The notes under the pieces: model-generated
What the model was told of the DNA's origin: nothing
What the model saw: the letters and a program-made list of their open reading frames with translations, nothing else
The model's database searches: none
Shown here: piece by piece, positions 20,199 through 31,200 of the stretch
Position numbering within the stretch: position 1 is the first letter of the stretch
How the letters are laid out: the number at the start of each line of letters is the position of its first letter
Program-made: the position numbers and the translations under genes
Source of the DNA: Lysobacter antibioticus HS124
GTDB lineage: Bacteria; Pseudomonadota; Gammaproteobacteria; Xanthomonadales; Xanthomonadaceae
Assembly: GCF_000336385.2 (NCBI RefSeq)
Contig: NZ_HG424620.1
Location: 53,294 to 117,293 of the forward strand
DNA: 64,000 nucleotides
Direction: 5' to 3'

Positions 20199-22793
20199 TC
20201 AGCTCAGCGCTTTGATCCGGTACAGCGCTTCCAGCGCCTGCTTCGGGGTGAGTTCGTCCGGATCGACCGCGGCCAGCGCGTCGAGCGCGGCCGAGGACGG
20301 CGCGAACAATCCGAACTGCTGCGGCGCGTCGAGCGCGGCCTGGGCGAACGAAGGCTTGGGCGTGTCGCGGCCCTGCTGTTCCAGTTCGGCCAGGCGTCCG
20401 CGCGCCTGCTTGACCACCGACTTGGGCAGGCCGGCCAGCGCCGCGACCTGCAGGCCGAAGCTGCGGTCGGCCGGGCCGTCCTTGACCGCGTGCATGAACA
20501 CCAGTTGCTCGCCGTGCTCGACCGCGTCGAGGTGGACGTTGGCGATGCCGTTGCCAGGCTCGGCCAGCGCGGTCAGCTCGAAGTAGTGGGTGGCGAACAG
20601 GGTGTAGGCGCGGTTGTGGTGGGCCAGATGGCGCGCGCAAGCCTCGGCCAGGGCCAGGCCGTCGTAGGTCGAGGTGCCGCGGCCGATCTCGTCCATCAGC
20701 ACCAGCGAACGGTCGGTGGCGTGATGGAGGATGTAGCTGGTCTCGCTCATCTCGACCATGAAGGTCGACTGGCCGCGGGCGAGGTCGTCGCCGGCGCCGA
20801 TGCGGGTCAGGATGCGGTCGATCGGGCCGATCGTCGCCCGCGCCGCCGGCACGAAGCTGCCGATGTGGGCCAGCAGCACGATCAGCGCGTTCTGGCGCAT
20901 GTAGGTCGACTTGCCGCCCATGTTCGGGCCGGTGATGACCAGCATGCGGCGGCCGTTGGCCTCGTCGAGGATCAGGTCGTTGGGTTCGAACGGTTCCTTG
21001 CGCACCGCCTCGACCACCGGATGGCGGCCGCGTTCGATGCGCAGGCCGGGCTGCTCGCTCAATTCCGGCAGCGACCAGTCCAAGCTCGCCGCGCGCTCGG
21101 CGAAAGCGCACAGCACGTCCAGCTCGGACAGCGCCGCGGCGCAGCGCTTGAGCGGTTCCAGGCGTTCGTTGAGCGCGTCCAGCAGCTGTTCGTACAGCAG
21201 CCGCTCGCGCGCCAGCGCGCGTTCGCGCGCCGACAACACCTTGTCCTCGAACTGCTTGAGTTCTTCGGTGATGTAGCGCTCGGCGTTGCTGAGGGTCTGG
21301 CGGCGGGTGTAGTGGGTCGGCGCCTTGTCGGCCTGGGCCTTGCTGATTTCCAGGTAATAGCCGTGGACGCGGTTGTAGCCGACCTTGAGGGTCGGGATGC
21401 CGCTGCTGGCGCGTTCGCGCGTTTCCAGGTCGACCAGGAACTGATCGGCGTTGGTCGACAGCGTGCGCAGTTCGTCGAGTTCGGCGTCGTAGCCGGCTGC
21501 GAACACGCCGCCGTCGCGGGCCAGCACCGGCGGCTGCGGCACGATCGCCTGCGCCAGCAGGTGCGCGTGCTCGTCGTGCTCGCCGAGTTCGGCGCACAGC
21601 GCGGCCAGCCGCGGCGCGTCCAGCGGCGAGAGCAGGCCGCGCACGTCCGGCAGCAGGCCGAGGCCGTCGCGCAGGGTCGACAGGTCGCGCGGGCGCGCAC
21701 TGCGCAGGGCGATGCGCGAGAGGATGCGCTCCAGGTCGCCGAGCGCGCGGAAGCGCTCGCGCACCTCGTCCCCGACGCGCGATTCGATCAGCGTCGCTAC
21801 CGCCTGATGGCGATGGCGCAGCGTGTCGCGATCGCGCAGCGGGCGGTGCAGCCAACGCCGCAGCAAGCGCCCGCCCATCGGCGTGACCGTGCTGTCGAGC
21901 ACGCCGAGCAGGGTGGTGCGGCTGTCGCCGTCGATGCGGCTGTCCAGTTCCAGATGGCGCCGGGTCGCGGCGTTCATCGCGATCGCGCCGTCGCCGGACT
22001 CGATCGCGATCGAAGTCAGATGCGGCAGGCGCTGTTTCTGGGTTTCCTCGACATAGCCGAGCAAGGCCGCGGCCGCGGCGATCGCCAGCGGCTTGTCTTC
22101 CAGGCCGAAACCGGACAGGTCGTGCAGGCCGAAGAAACGCAGCAGCTGGCGGCGGCCGCTGTCGCTGTCGAACAGCCACGGCGGCCGCCGGCGCACGCCG
22201 GTGCGCTCGGCCACGAACGGCGCCCAGCCGTCCTCGTCGGCGACCAGCAGTTCGGCCGGCTCCAGCCGCGCCAGCTCGGCTTCCAGCGCGTCCTCGCTGG
22301 CGACTTCGTTGACCAGGAAGCGGCCCGCGGCCAGATCGGCCCAGGCCACGCCGTAACCGTGCTTGCCGCGCGCCACCGCCAGCAGCAGCGTATCGCGGCG
22401 CTCGTTGAGCAGGGCTTCGTCGGTGACCGTGCCCGGGGTGATGATCCGCACCACCTTGCGTTCGACGATGCCCTTGGCCAGCGCCGGGTCGCCGATCTGC
22501 TCGCAGATCGCCACCGATTCGCCCAGCGCGACCAGGCGCGCCAGGTAGCCCTCGGCCGAATGGTGCGGCACCCCGGCCATCGGAATCGGCTGACCGGCCG
22601 AAGCGCCGCGCTGGGTCAGGGTGATATCGAGCAACCGCGCCGCCTTGCGCGCGTCGTCGTAGAACAGCTCGTAGAAATCGCCCATGCGGAAAAACAGCAA
22701 TACGTCCGGGTGCTCCGCCTTGGCGGCGAAGAACTGGCGCATCAGCGGGGTATGGGCGTCGTTATTGCGGGCGGAGGATTCGGAAGCGGACAC
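20199..22793 (-). CDS. mutS: DNA mismatch repair protein MutS
   Basis: MutS recognises mispairs and small loops and recruits MutL. The 864-residue protein is full length. Domain I has [19 protein letters not shown] (the F-x-E mismatch wedge) and [25 protein letters not shown]. Core and clamp domains follow, with [20 protein letters not shown]. The ATPase carries [13 protein letters not shown] (Walker A, about 620), [10 protein letters not shown], and [18 protein letters not shown] (Walker B/signature), then ATHYFELT. The extreme C-terminus [19 protein letters not shown] is the tetramerisation helix-hairpin. It is a single gene with a typical context. Confidence 0.98.
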   Translation of the reverse strand: MSASESSARNNDAHTPLMRQFFAAKAEHPDVLLFFRMGDFYELFYDDARKAARLLDITLTQRGASAGQPIPMAGVPHHSAEGYLARLVALGESVAICEQIGDPALAKGIVERKVVRIITPGTVTDEALLNERRDTLLLAVARGKHGYGVAWADLAAGRFLVNEVASEDALEAELARLEPAELLVADEDGWAPFVAERTGVRRRPPWLFDSDSGRRQLLRFFGLHDLSGFGLEDKPLAIAAAAALLGYVEETQKQRLPHLTSIAIESGDGAIAMNAATRRHLELDSRIDGDSRTTLLGVLDSTVTPMGGRLLRRWLHRPLRDRDTLRHRHQAVATLIESRVGDEVRERFRALGDLERILSRIALRSARPRDLSTLRDGLGLLPDVRGLLSPLDAPRLAALCAELGEHDEHAHLLAQAIVPQPPVLARDGGVFAAGYDAELDELRTLSTNADQFLVDLETRERASSGIPTLKVGYNRVHGYYLEISKAQADKAPTHYTRRQTLSNAERYITEELKQFEDKVLSARERALARERLLYEQLLDALNERLEPLKRCAAALSELDVLCAFAERAASLDWSLPELSEQPGLRIERGRHPVVEAVRKEPFEPNDLILDEANGRRMLVITGPNMGGKSTYMRQNALIVLLAHIGSFVPAARATIGPIDRILTRIGAGDDLARGQSTFMVEMSETSYILHHATDRSLVLMDEIGRGTSTYDGLALAEACARHLAHHNRAYTLFATHYFELTALAEPGNGIANVHLDAVEHGEQLVFMHAVKDGPADRSFGLQVAALAGLPKSVVKQARGRLAELEQQGRDTPKPSFAQAALDAPQQFGLFAPSSAALDALAAVDPDELTPKQALEALYRIKALS

Positions 22794-23517
22794 GTAGCGC
22801 GGCGTTGGACGATGAACGGGGCGGCGCGGGGCGCCGGCGGGGTGACAGTATGCCAGTCCGGGTGGGGTGGCCGCCCGGCGGGGTGGCTAGGCCGAGTCGG
22901 CATCGGCTGCGCAATATTTGGCCAGTCACCTTGCTAGCGAGAGTGCTCTCAGCTTCCAGGGCTAGCAGCCGCCTCGACGGCTGCGAGACCGTCGGTGAGC
23001 TGTCTGCAGCTTGTCTATGGCGTAGGCGAGATGCGTTGGCGCAGCTCGGAGAGCTGAGGTCAAGTCGGACTGCTCCTTATTGAATCGAGATCGTAATGAT
23101 TGTTCGAGCCGTCAGCATGGGCTGGTCCAGGGACTGGGCGGGAGCAAAAGGGCGAGCATCGCCATCGGCCAACGCCACGCTTCACGCTTAGAGAAAGATG
23201 CCCAGAGAGGTTGGGGGACTTGCGGGCCTTCGAGATAAGCACGACAGCAAAAAAATGTGTGAAATGGATCAAATAAGACATGTCTTAGTTCGGCCGCTTC
23301 GCGAAAACGATCGTCTAGGAACTTTGCCGATGGAGGTGCCAATAGAAGGCATCTAAATTGTGATGCATGTTCGGATTTGCGTCCATTGCATCCCCTCTCT
23401 GCGCCGAAAAGTGCGCATTCCGGCGTGCTCGCCGGCAACGCAGTCCCAACTCTCCAGCGTCGGACTGCATTGCGCATACGCTGTCGGGCGTGAGCGACAG
23501 ATGGACTCGAGGCTCAC
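22794..23517. other. 720-bp gene-free, lower-GC interval upstream of the two-partner secretion genes
   Basis: Frames here have no ribosome sites or normal codon pattern. The DNA drops visibly in GC from about 22.9 kb rightward. A 7-bp stem hairpin lies at 22965-22984. The poly-A tract at about 23249-23255 and the palindrome at 23274-23287 mark the likely control region of tpsB. Confidence 0.5.
23274..23287. promoter_or_regulatory. 14-bp palindrome upstream of tpsB
   Basis: TAAGACATGTCTTA is a perfect palindrome 230 bp before the tpsB start, in AT-rich surroundings. It may be an operator; no regulator can be named. Confidence 0.4.
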
Positions 23518-25215
23518 ATGATTCCTTCTAGGCGAAAATTCCAAACAAAGGTCCGTGCATTGGTGATTGGCGGAATCTGGCTGCTGCCAGTGCCGATCTG
23601 CTATGCGCAATCGCACGGCATGGCGCCTCCCAATGAACTCGATGCGGTGCGCAACCGCCTTGAACGGCAACGCCTGGAAGAGAACATCCAGCGGCAACTG
23701 GACGAGGAGAAAAAGCGGCCTGTGCCGGAGACGTCCCAGCGTCAGGGAACTGCAAGCGAAGGTGGGGCGGCCTTCCTAATAACCAAAATCATCGTGATTG
23801 GAGATCCGGAGGCATCGGCAGCTAGAGATAAGGTACTGGCGCGCTATGAAAACACCCGCATGGGCGCAGGTGAGATGCTGGCCTTGGTCCGAGATCTGAC
23901 GAACTATTACGGTCAAATGGGCTATGTGACCACTACGGTCACTTTGAATCGGCAAAACATAAAGTCGGGCCTGTTGCAAGTTCAGGTGAACTGGGGGCAG
24001 GTGCAGGGCTGGCGAATCGATGGCGCTCCGGCGCGAACCTGGCGACAACGCTTGTTGCTGGCGACGCTGCCGAAAACGACCGGACGCAAACTCAATATAC
24101 GCGACATCGATCAATCCGTAGAGATTCTTAACGGAGGCTTGGGCGCAGCGACGATCGATATCGTGCCGGCGGAAACGCTTTCGTATTCGTATCTGAATAT
24201 CGCGCAGCGACGTTCGAAGCCCTGGGGCTTCAGTGTAGGGCTCGATAACTCCGGAACCGGAGATCATGACGCCGGGCGCTATCGCGTGAATGCCGAACTG
24301 ATGTTCAAAGGGGCGGGTAGCGACTTCTGGGGCGTTAGCTACGGTCAGCGCTACTTTCGCGAAGGCCCGGACCAGGAAAAAAATTGGAGCGCGTACGGCA
24401 CCGTGCCGTTGGGCTACTGGGACTTCGAACTGCGTCACACCCGATCGGAATACAAAAGACTTATCGGCGGGAATTTCGGGCGCTATTTGTCGAGCGGCCG
24501 TTCCGAAGACAATAGCCTAAAGGTCGAACGGGTTTTCGGTCGAGAGCAGACCGGCAAGTACACTTTTTTCGCGCGGCTCGCCCAGCGCAGCAACGAAAAC
24601 TTCATCGACGGCTATCGGCTCGACGTCAACAGTCGCAAGTACACCGATATCTCGTTGGGCCTGACTCGCGTCGGAAAACTCGCCGGTGGCGTCTACTACC
24701 TGGATGTCGCCTATGGAAAAGGATTGAGCTGGCTGGGCGCGAACGACACTCAGCCCGATGTGCGTGGCATCCGGCCGGCGCTGTACGACAAAATATCGGG
24801 AAATTTCAGTTGGTCGCGTTCTTGGCAAGGGCGCGCGGCCTTCAACTACGCCGCGCGTGGGGGCTGGCAGTACGGCGACGGGCCTCTTCTGGCGGCCAAC
24901 AAAATGACCCTGGGCGACGAATTCACCGTGCGCGGATTCAAGGGCGGCACGGTGTATGGCGACAGCGGCGCATATCTGTCGAACACTTTGGAACTGCCTC
25001 TCGCAAAAGGACGCTTGACACCCTTCGTCGGTTTCGATTTAGGCGTCGCCAAGGATCGCGGCCGCCCATCCGAGCGTCTATCGGGCGCGGTAATCGGAAT
25101 CAGAGGGCAAACCGCAATGACCAGATGGTCGCTGTCTTATGCCAAACCCGTGGATCGGCCCAAGGGCTATCCGGACGAGGCGGTCGTGTATATGACCGCA
25201 AATTTGAAATTCTAA
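23518..25215 (+). CDS. Two-partner secretion outer-membrane transporter TpsB (ShlB/FhaC family)
   Basis: TpsB translocates its TpsA partner across the outer membrane. The protein is 565 residues, normal for the family. A signal peptide (KVRALVIGGIWLLPVPICYAQ) is followed by a charged helix (RNRLERQRLEENIQRQLDEEKK), the plug helix of FhaC. Two POTRA domains occupy about 85-235; the second contains KLNIRDIDQSVEILN. The C-terminal beta-barrel starts at GFSVGLDNSGTGDHDAGRY and contains the hallmark VRGF tetrad at 471-474 in TLGDEFTVRGFKGG; it ends with aromatic NLKF, the barrel-assembly signal. It is 49 bp upstream of tpsA, so the pair is an operon. Confidence 0.96.
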   Translation: MIPSRRKFQTKVRALVIGGIWLLPVPICYAQSHGMAPPNELDAVRNRLERQRLEENIQRQLDEEKKRPVPETSQRQGTASEGGAAFLITKIIVIGDPEASAARDKVLARYENTRMGAGEMLALVRDLTNYYGQMGYVTTTVTLNRQNIKSGLLQVQVNWGQVQGWRIDGAPARTWRQRLLLATLPKTTGRKLNIRDIDQSVEILNGGLGAATIDIVPAETLSYSYLNIAQRRSKPWGFSVGLDNSGTGDHDAGRYRVNAELMFKGAGSDFWGVSYGQRYFREGPDQEKNWSAYGTVPLGYWDFELRHTRSEYKRLIGGNFGRYLSSGRSEDNSLKVERVFGREQTGKYTFFARLAQRSNENFIDGYRLDVNSRKYTDISLGLTRVGKLAGGVYYLDVAYGKGLSWLGANDTQPDVRGIRPALYDKISGNFSWSRSWQGRAAFNYAARGGWQYGDGPLLAANKMTLGDEFTVRGFKGGTVYGDSGAYLSNTLELPLAKGRLTPFVGFDLGVAKDRGRPSERLSGAVIGIRGQTAMTRWSLSYAKPVDRPKGYPDEAVVYMTANLKF

Positions 25216-25264
25216 TCGAATCCCGTGCAAGACGGACCGAAAGCATGCTCATACCAGGTGATAT

Positions 25265-28200
25265 ATGAACGCCAAGCTCTACCGCCTCATTTTCGACATC
25301 CGAACCGGTGCCCTGATTCCCGTTGCGGAAATAACCTGCGGCGCGAAGAAATCGCCCCAGAGTTCGGCCGGAGGGGCTGGGCGGGCCTTCGTTCCGCGCG
25401 CTCTGTGCCTAATGCTGGCGCTGGCTTGCCACTTGCCGGGGAGCGTGCTCGCGCAGGCGACGCCAGACCAAACTGCTGGCGCATCCGCGCCGTCGGTATC
25501 AAACACCGCGAACGGCACCGCGTTGATCAATATCGTTGATCCTAACGCGAGCGGACTGTCGCACAACAAGTTCACGCGGTTCGACGTTTCCGCTCCCGGC
25601 GTCGTCTTCAACAATAGCCAGGCGGATGGGGTTTCGAAGATCGGCGGGGACACGATCAATAATCCGAATCTGTCCAGGCCCGCAAATGCGATTCTGGCAG
25701 AAGTCACCGGTAATGAAGCATCGCGCATTAGCGGCGCATTGGAAGTATTTGGCAAGTCGGCGGATCTGCTCATCGCTAATCAGAACGGCCTTTACGTCAA
25801 CGGCCTGTCCACGATTAATGCCAATAGCCTGCTTCTGACCACGGGCAGGCCGATTCAGGCCGGCGCTGGGTTCGAAGTCGGCGGTGGGCAGGTCAATATC
25901 GCGGGCCCAGTCAACACGACCGGACTGCGATTCTTCGACGTTGTCGCCAGGAGCATCGAGCTCAATGGCGCCGTCGCAGGCGACGCGCAACTGAAGTTTG
26001 CAGCGGGTTTGAACGCGTACGACGTCGGGACGCGCGAAGTGCGCAAACTAGCGGATGGCGCGGTCGAAGGCGCGCCGCAATACGCCATCAGCGGCTCGGC
26101 GGTGGGTGCGATGCACGGCTCGGCGGTGCAGTTGATCAGCACCGAATCGGGTCTTGGGGTTCGTCACGCCGGAACAATCACGTCCAGCGGCGATATTCAC
26201 ATCTCTTCCGATGGGGCCCTTGTCGTCGAGCGTGGCGCGACCGTCGCTGCCGATGCGGGTGTGCAGGTAAGCGCGGCCGGCTTGGTGAATAGCGGGCGGA
26301 TCGAGAGCGTGCAGAACGCCGGCTTCGTCCTGGGTAGCTTGGACAACGCGGATACCGGTCAAGTGAGGGCCGGTGCGGCGTTGAATGTGCGTGCTGGCAG
26401 CGTGACCAATACGGGCGTGGTCAGCGGCGTGGATGCCCTGTCGCTTTCGGCTTCGGGCCAGGTGGACAATCGAGGTCAGTTGCTGTCCCAAGGCGATTTG
26501 AGCCTGAGCGCGGCGCAGATGCTGAATCACGGCGCGCTTGCGCAGGTGTACGGCGGCGTGCGTTCCAGCTTGAATGTGGGCGGCGACCTCGTCAATTCCG
26601 ATCAGGCCGTGTGGGGCGGTGGCGACGTGACCCTGAGCGCCGGCGGCGCACTGCGCAATGACGGGGCGACTATATCTGGAGCGAAAGTGGATATGCGCTC
26701 TGGAGCCGGTGTTTACAACGATAGCGGCGCCTCGGTAGAAGCCAGCGATCGTTTGGACATCAATAGCGACGGTACGTTGAACAACATCGGAGGGAGTCGC
26801 ATCCTGGCCGACAAGACCGCGACCGTCGCCGCTACAGCAGGGGTCGTCAACGAAGGTGGTTCGTCTATCGCCTCTTCGGGCGAACTCGTTGTCGCCAGCC
26901 GAGAGGGCGCGGTGAGCAATAGCGGAAGGGCGAAGCTGTTCGGCGCCAAGGCGGCGACGGTTTCTGCCAAGTCCGGCGTCACCAATTTCGATCAGGCTAC
27001 GATAGGCTCGCTTGGGGCGCTCGCGATCACGTCAGGTGCGGGTGTGCGAAACAGCAATGGTTCCGGCATCGTGGCGGACAGCGTATCGATTACCGCGACG
27101 GGCGAACTCTACAATCAAGCGGCCGAAATCAGCGCGACTAAGAACGTAAGCGCGACGGCGGGTTCAATAGAAAATCGAGAGAAGGGTACGGTCTCGGCGA
27201 CGTACATTGACCTGAAGAGCGCTGGCTCGATCACGAACGCAGAAGGCGCAATAATCGCGGCGGGCGAGTCCACCAGTCTGGATGGTGGCGAAATCGTCAA
27301 CGATCAGGCGACTTTGCAATCGGCCGGAAACGCTCAATTTCGAGCGGCGCGCGACATCACCAATACGGGCGGAACGATCGCCGCGACCGATCGGATTTCC
27401 ATTGCTGCTCGGGCGTTGCGTAATAACAGTCGCGGTACTGTTGCGGCCGGCAACTTGGATATTGCGGCGGCCCGAGTCGATAACACCGGGCCCGGCAGCG
27501 CGTTGCAGGCGGCCGATGGGCTGAGCGTGACGGCGGACCTCATTCATAACAGCGGTGAGCTGAGCGCCGACCGAGTTATGGCTAAGGCTGCTCAACTGAC
27601 TAATAGCGGTCGCATCGCGGCGAGCACTGATGCCAAGCTCAGCGCCGCCGCACTGGACAATCAAACGCAAGGGACTATCGAAGCTGGCCAGGACGCGACG
27701 TTGGACGCCGGCTCGTACGCCAATACCGGCAAGATCGTCAGCGGTCGCAACGCCGAGCTGACCCTTCGCGGCGGCGGGGACTTCCGCCTGACCGGCACGA
27801 CGCTGGCCCCTTCGGCCCATGGCGCCTTGACCCTGAACGTTGGTCGCTACAGCGCGGACCGGGATCTGGAGAACATCGGCGATATACGCATCAATGCGGC
27901 CGGCGACATCGACCTCGATAACGGTCTCCTCTCGGGCGGCGATATCGCATTGAACTCGGCCGGCGACATCCGGAACCGCTCCTTGTTGTGGGCGAAGGGC
28001 GATATCCAGTTGCGCAGCGACGAGCTGCGGAACGAGTCGGGCGCCGAGATCGAGGCGTTGCGCGATGTCAAGATCGATGCCCGGGCGGTGACGAATGCCG
28101 CGGGCGGTCGTATCGTCGCTAAGCGCGATATCGCCATCGACGCCGAGCGGCTACAGAACGAAGTGACCAGTTCGGGCGGGGTGAAAGTCACTGGGGAGTC

Positions 28201-31200
28201 GAGAGGTAGAAAGGAGCATATCGACTACCATAATGCCATCCGCAAAGACAAGTACGAACTTTTTATCGGTCAGACCTACAACGGCACTTTCGTCGACAAA
28301 GGGAAGGGGCTAGAGACGTTGGGCTCCGATATTAAGGTTACGGCTCAAGGCGTCATCGAAGCCGGTGGAGAGATGCGCTTGAATCAAGCCGCGCAGAAAG
28401 GCAAGGCTGCGACGGTCAAAAACAGCGGCCAGATCCTGTCTGGTAACGATCTGCATGTGGGCGGAACCGTCGAGAACATCGGCGTGATGCGTCAGGTGAG
28501 CTTGCAGGAGTATCTGCAGCGCGAGACTTACATCGAAATTAAGGTGAAAGCGCTGGAGCAGCGGGGAAACAAGGAATTCAATAGCCTTTGGGAACTGCTC
28601 GACAATATCTACTCCAAGGAATGGAGCGAGGGTCTCGGCATCGCTGGGATTAATTGGGACTCGCGCGAGGTGAATTATGCGATCCAGCAGTTCGAAGATA
28701 TTCCGGTCTACAATCAGCTGCTATCCAAGGTTTTCGGACCGGATTGGAGGGCCGTAGACTACGATACGCTGATTGAGCGCTGGAATGCGTTCAAGGGAAA
28801 TGTCGCAAGCAAGGATCCGCTGAAGTTTACGGCCGATAAGCCGGCGACCATTGCGGCCGGCGGCAGCGTTCTGCACGCCGATGGCAGTGGGGCCTTCATC
28901 AATGGCGACGGCGCCAAGCGCGAAAACAATAAGCCGTTAACTGTCTCCGTCGGGTCCCGGCAAGTGGAGACGGTGGAAGGCAACTTCGCCGTGGCGGTCA
29001 ATCTGGGCGAGTTGATCCAATCCTTGCGGCCGGCGGATGTGTGGAAAAACGCGCTGAGCGGGGTCGGAGCCAAGAAGTTCGTTCCCAATCGCGCGCAGAG
29101 TCCCGACAAGGCCGCCAAGTCCGATCCGGGCATCTATCCGCTTTATGAAACGCGACTGCCGTTCATCGATCAAAGCCAGTTCTACGGTTCGGAGTATTTT
29201 TTCCAGCAAGTCGGATACAACCCGGGCCGCACGATCAGCGTGATTGGCGACAACTATTTGATCAACGAGCTGATCGACCAGCAGGTCAAGCGGCTGACCG
29301 GCGGATTCCTCAATTCCTACTACCATTCCAATGGCCTGCGTCTGGCCCAACAGCTGCTGTTCAATGCCGGCCAGGTCGACGACGCTATCGGCTTGACGGT
29401 CGGGGTCGAGCCGACCCGGGCGCAGCTGGACAAACTTGATCGCGATATCGTCTGGCTGGTCGCGACGCAGGTCGACGGTCAAGACGTGCTAGTGCCGACG
29501 CTATATCTGGCATCGAAGACGTTGACGGCGATCAAGGAAGGGCGTGCCGATGGCGTAGCCGGCGTTTCCGCAGGCAAGGACGTACGCATCAGCGCTGACG
29601 CCGGCGGTGTTTCGAACGTCAACGGTTCGATATCTGCGCGTGGTAATGTGAAGATCGATTCCACGTCGACGGTCGACAACGCGTCGGGCGTGGGGTTGGA
29701 TGGCGGAATTCGCGCGGGTAGGAAGATCGAAATTTCCGCGAAGGGCGACGTCACCAATGTGGGCGCCTCGATTGCGGCGGCCGATGTGGCGGTCAAGACA
29801 GAAGGCTCGTTCGCCAGCCAGGCCCGAACTACCTACAACGACAAGGGCGACTTGATCGTCGCGGACAAGGGCGCTGTCGATGCCACGGGCCGAGTGTCTA
29901 TTCAGGCGGACAAAGACATTAAGTTGCAAGCGGCACGGATAACCGGCAAGGATATCGAGCTGACGGCGGGCAACGATGTCCTGACCAGCGATATCCACGA
30001 GGTTGAATCCCGGCTTCAGCATAAGACCGGCAGTGCTGGTTTCCTTGGTCTTGGCTCCTCCAGCGAAACCACCAAGACGGTGAGCGCGATCGCTCAGGGC
30101 ACCCAAATCGTCGCGAGCGGAGAAGGCAGCACGCTCAAGGTTGAGGCCGGTCGGGATATAGCGCTGGAAGGAGGCGAATACGCGGCCGACCAGGGCACCT
30201 TCAAGGCCGGACGGAATTCGACGGCGAAGACGTCGCAAGACTACAGTCATACCGAAACTAAGGTCGTCAAAGAAGGTCTGGTGGTGGGCGTGCAGGGAGG
30301 TATCGGCGGCTATGGCGCGGGCGCCGAGTGGGGCCTGGATGGCCCCAAGGTCGCCGTGGCGACGCCGCAGAACCAGTCTGCGGGCAGTGATAAGGTGATA
30401 ACCGGAGAGCTGGGCAGTGCCCGGATCGGCTACGAGCGTGTAGAGGAAACGACCACGCACGATACGGTCAAGAATCGCAATGCCAAGTTTAACTTCGGAT
30501 CCAAACTCGATGTGATCGCCGGCGGCACCGCTGATTTGGGCGGCGCCGATATACGCGCGGTAAAGGGCGAGGGAGACAATCGTGTCAACGGCGATATCTC
30601 CATCGTCGCGGCCGACGTCAAGACCACGAAGTACGAGGACGTGGACGAGCGTAGCACCCAAACCAAAAATACTTTCGCCGGTCTGAGCAGCTCGGTTCAA
30701 AGCTCGGTGGCCGACACAGTCGGAAAATCGATGACGTTGGCGAACAAGACCAAGGAGGGCATGGAAGTCGACCCCGGTCTGACCGCACTCCAGGCGGCTG
30801 GCGATGCGACCAACCTGGCGTTCAATGATCTTGCCGCCTCTTCCACGAAAGTAGGGATCAGGCACGAAGAAACTACGTCGAAGTCTTCGACCCGAAGCGA
30901 GAACACCAGCTCGATCGTCGGCAATATCAAGATCAAGAGCACTCAGGGTGATATCGCCTTGAGTGGCGTCACTTTGGATGGCGGAAAAGGGTCGGTGGAG
31001 TTGGACTCGGCTCGCGATATCAAGCTGGGCGCTGCCAAGACCACCACGCATTCGGAAAGTACGACTCAGTCTCACGATGTTACTCTGCTCGAAGCCAGCG
31101 CGTCGGTGGCGCCGGGCGGCGCCGGGATTGGCTTGTCTACGGGCTATCAGGGCAGTATCGACAAGACGGTCGAATCCGGTGCCAGCTATTCCCATACCCA

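Noticed and set aside
22805..23477. Short frames on both strands before tpsB
   Set aside because: No ribosome sites, odd composition and no recognisable protein; treated as control region.
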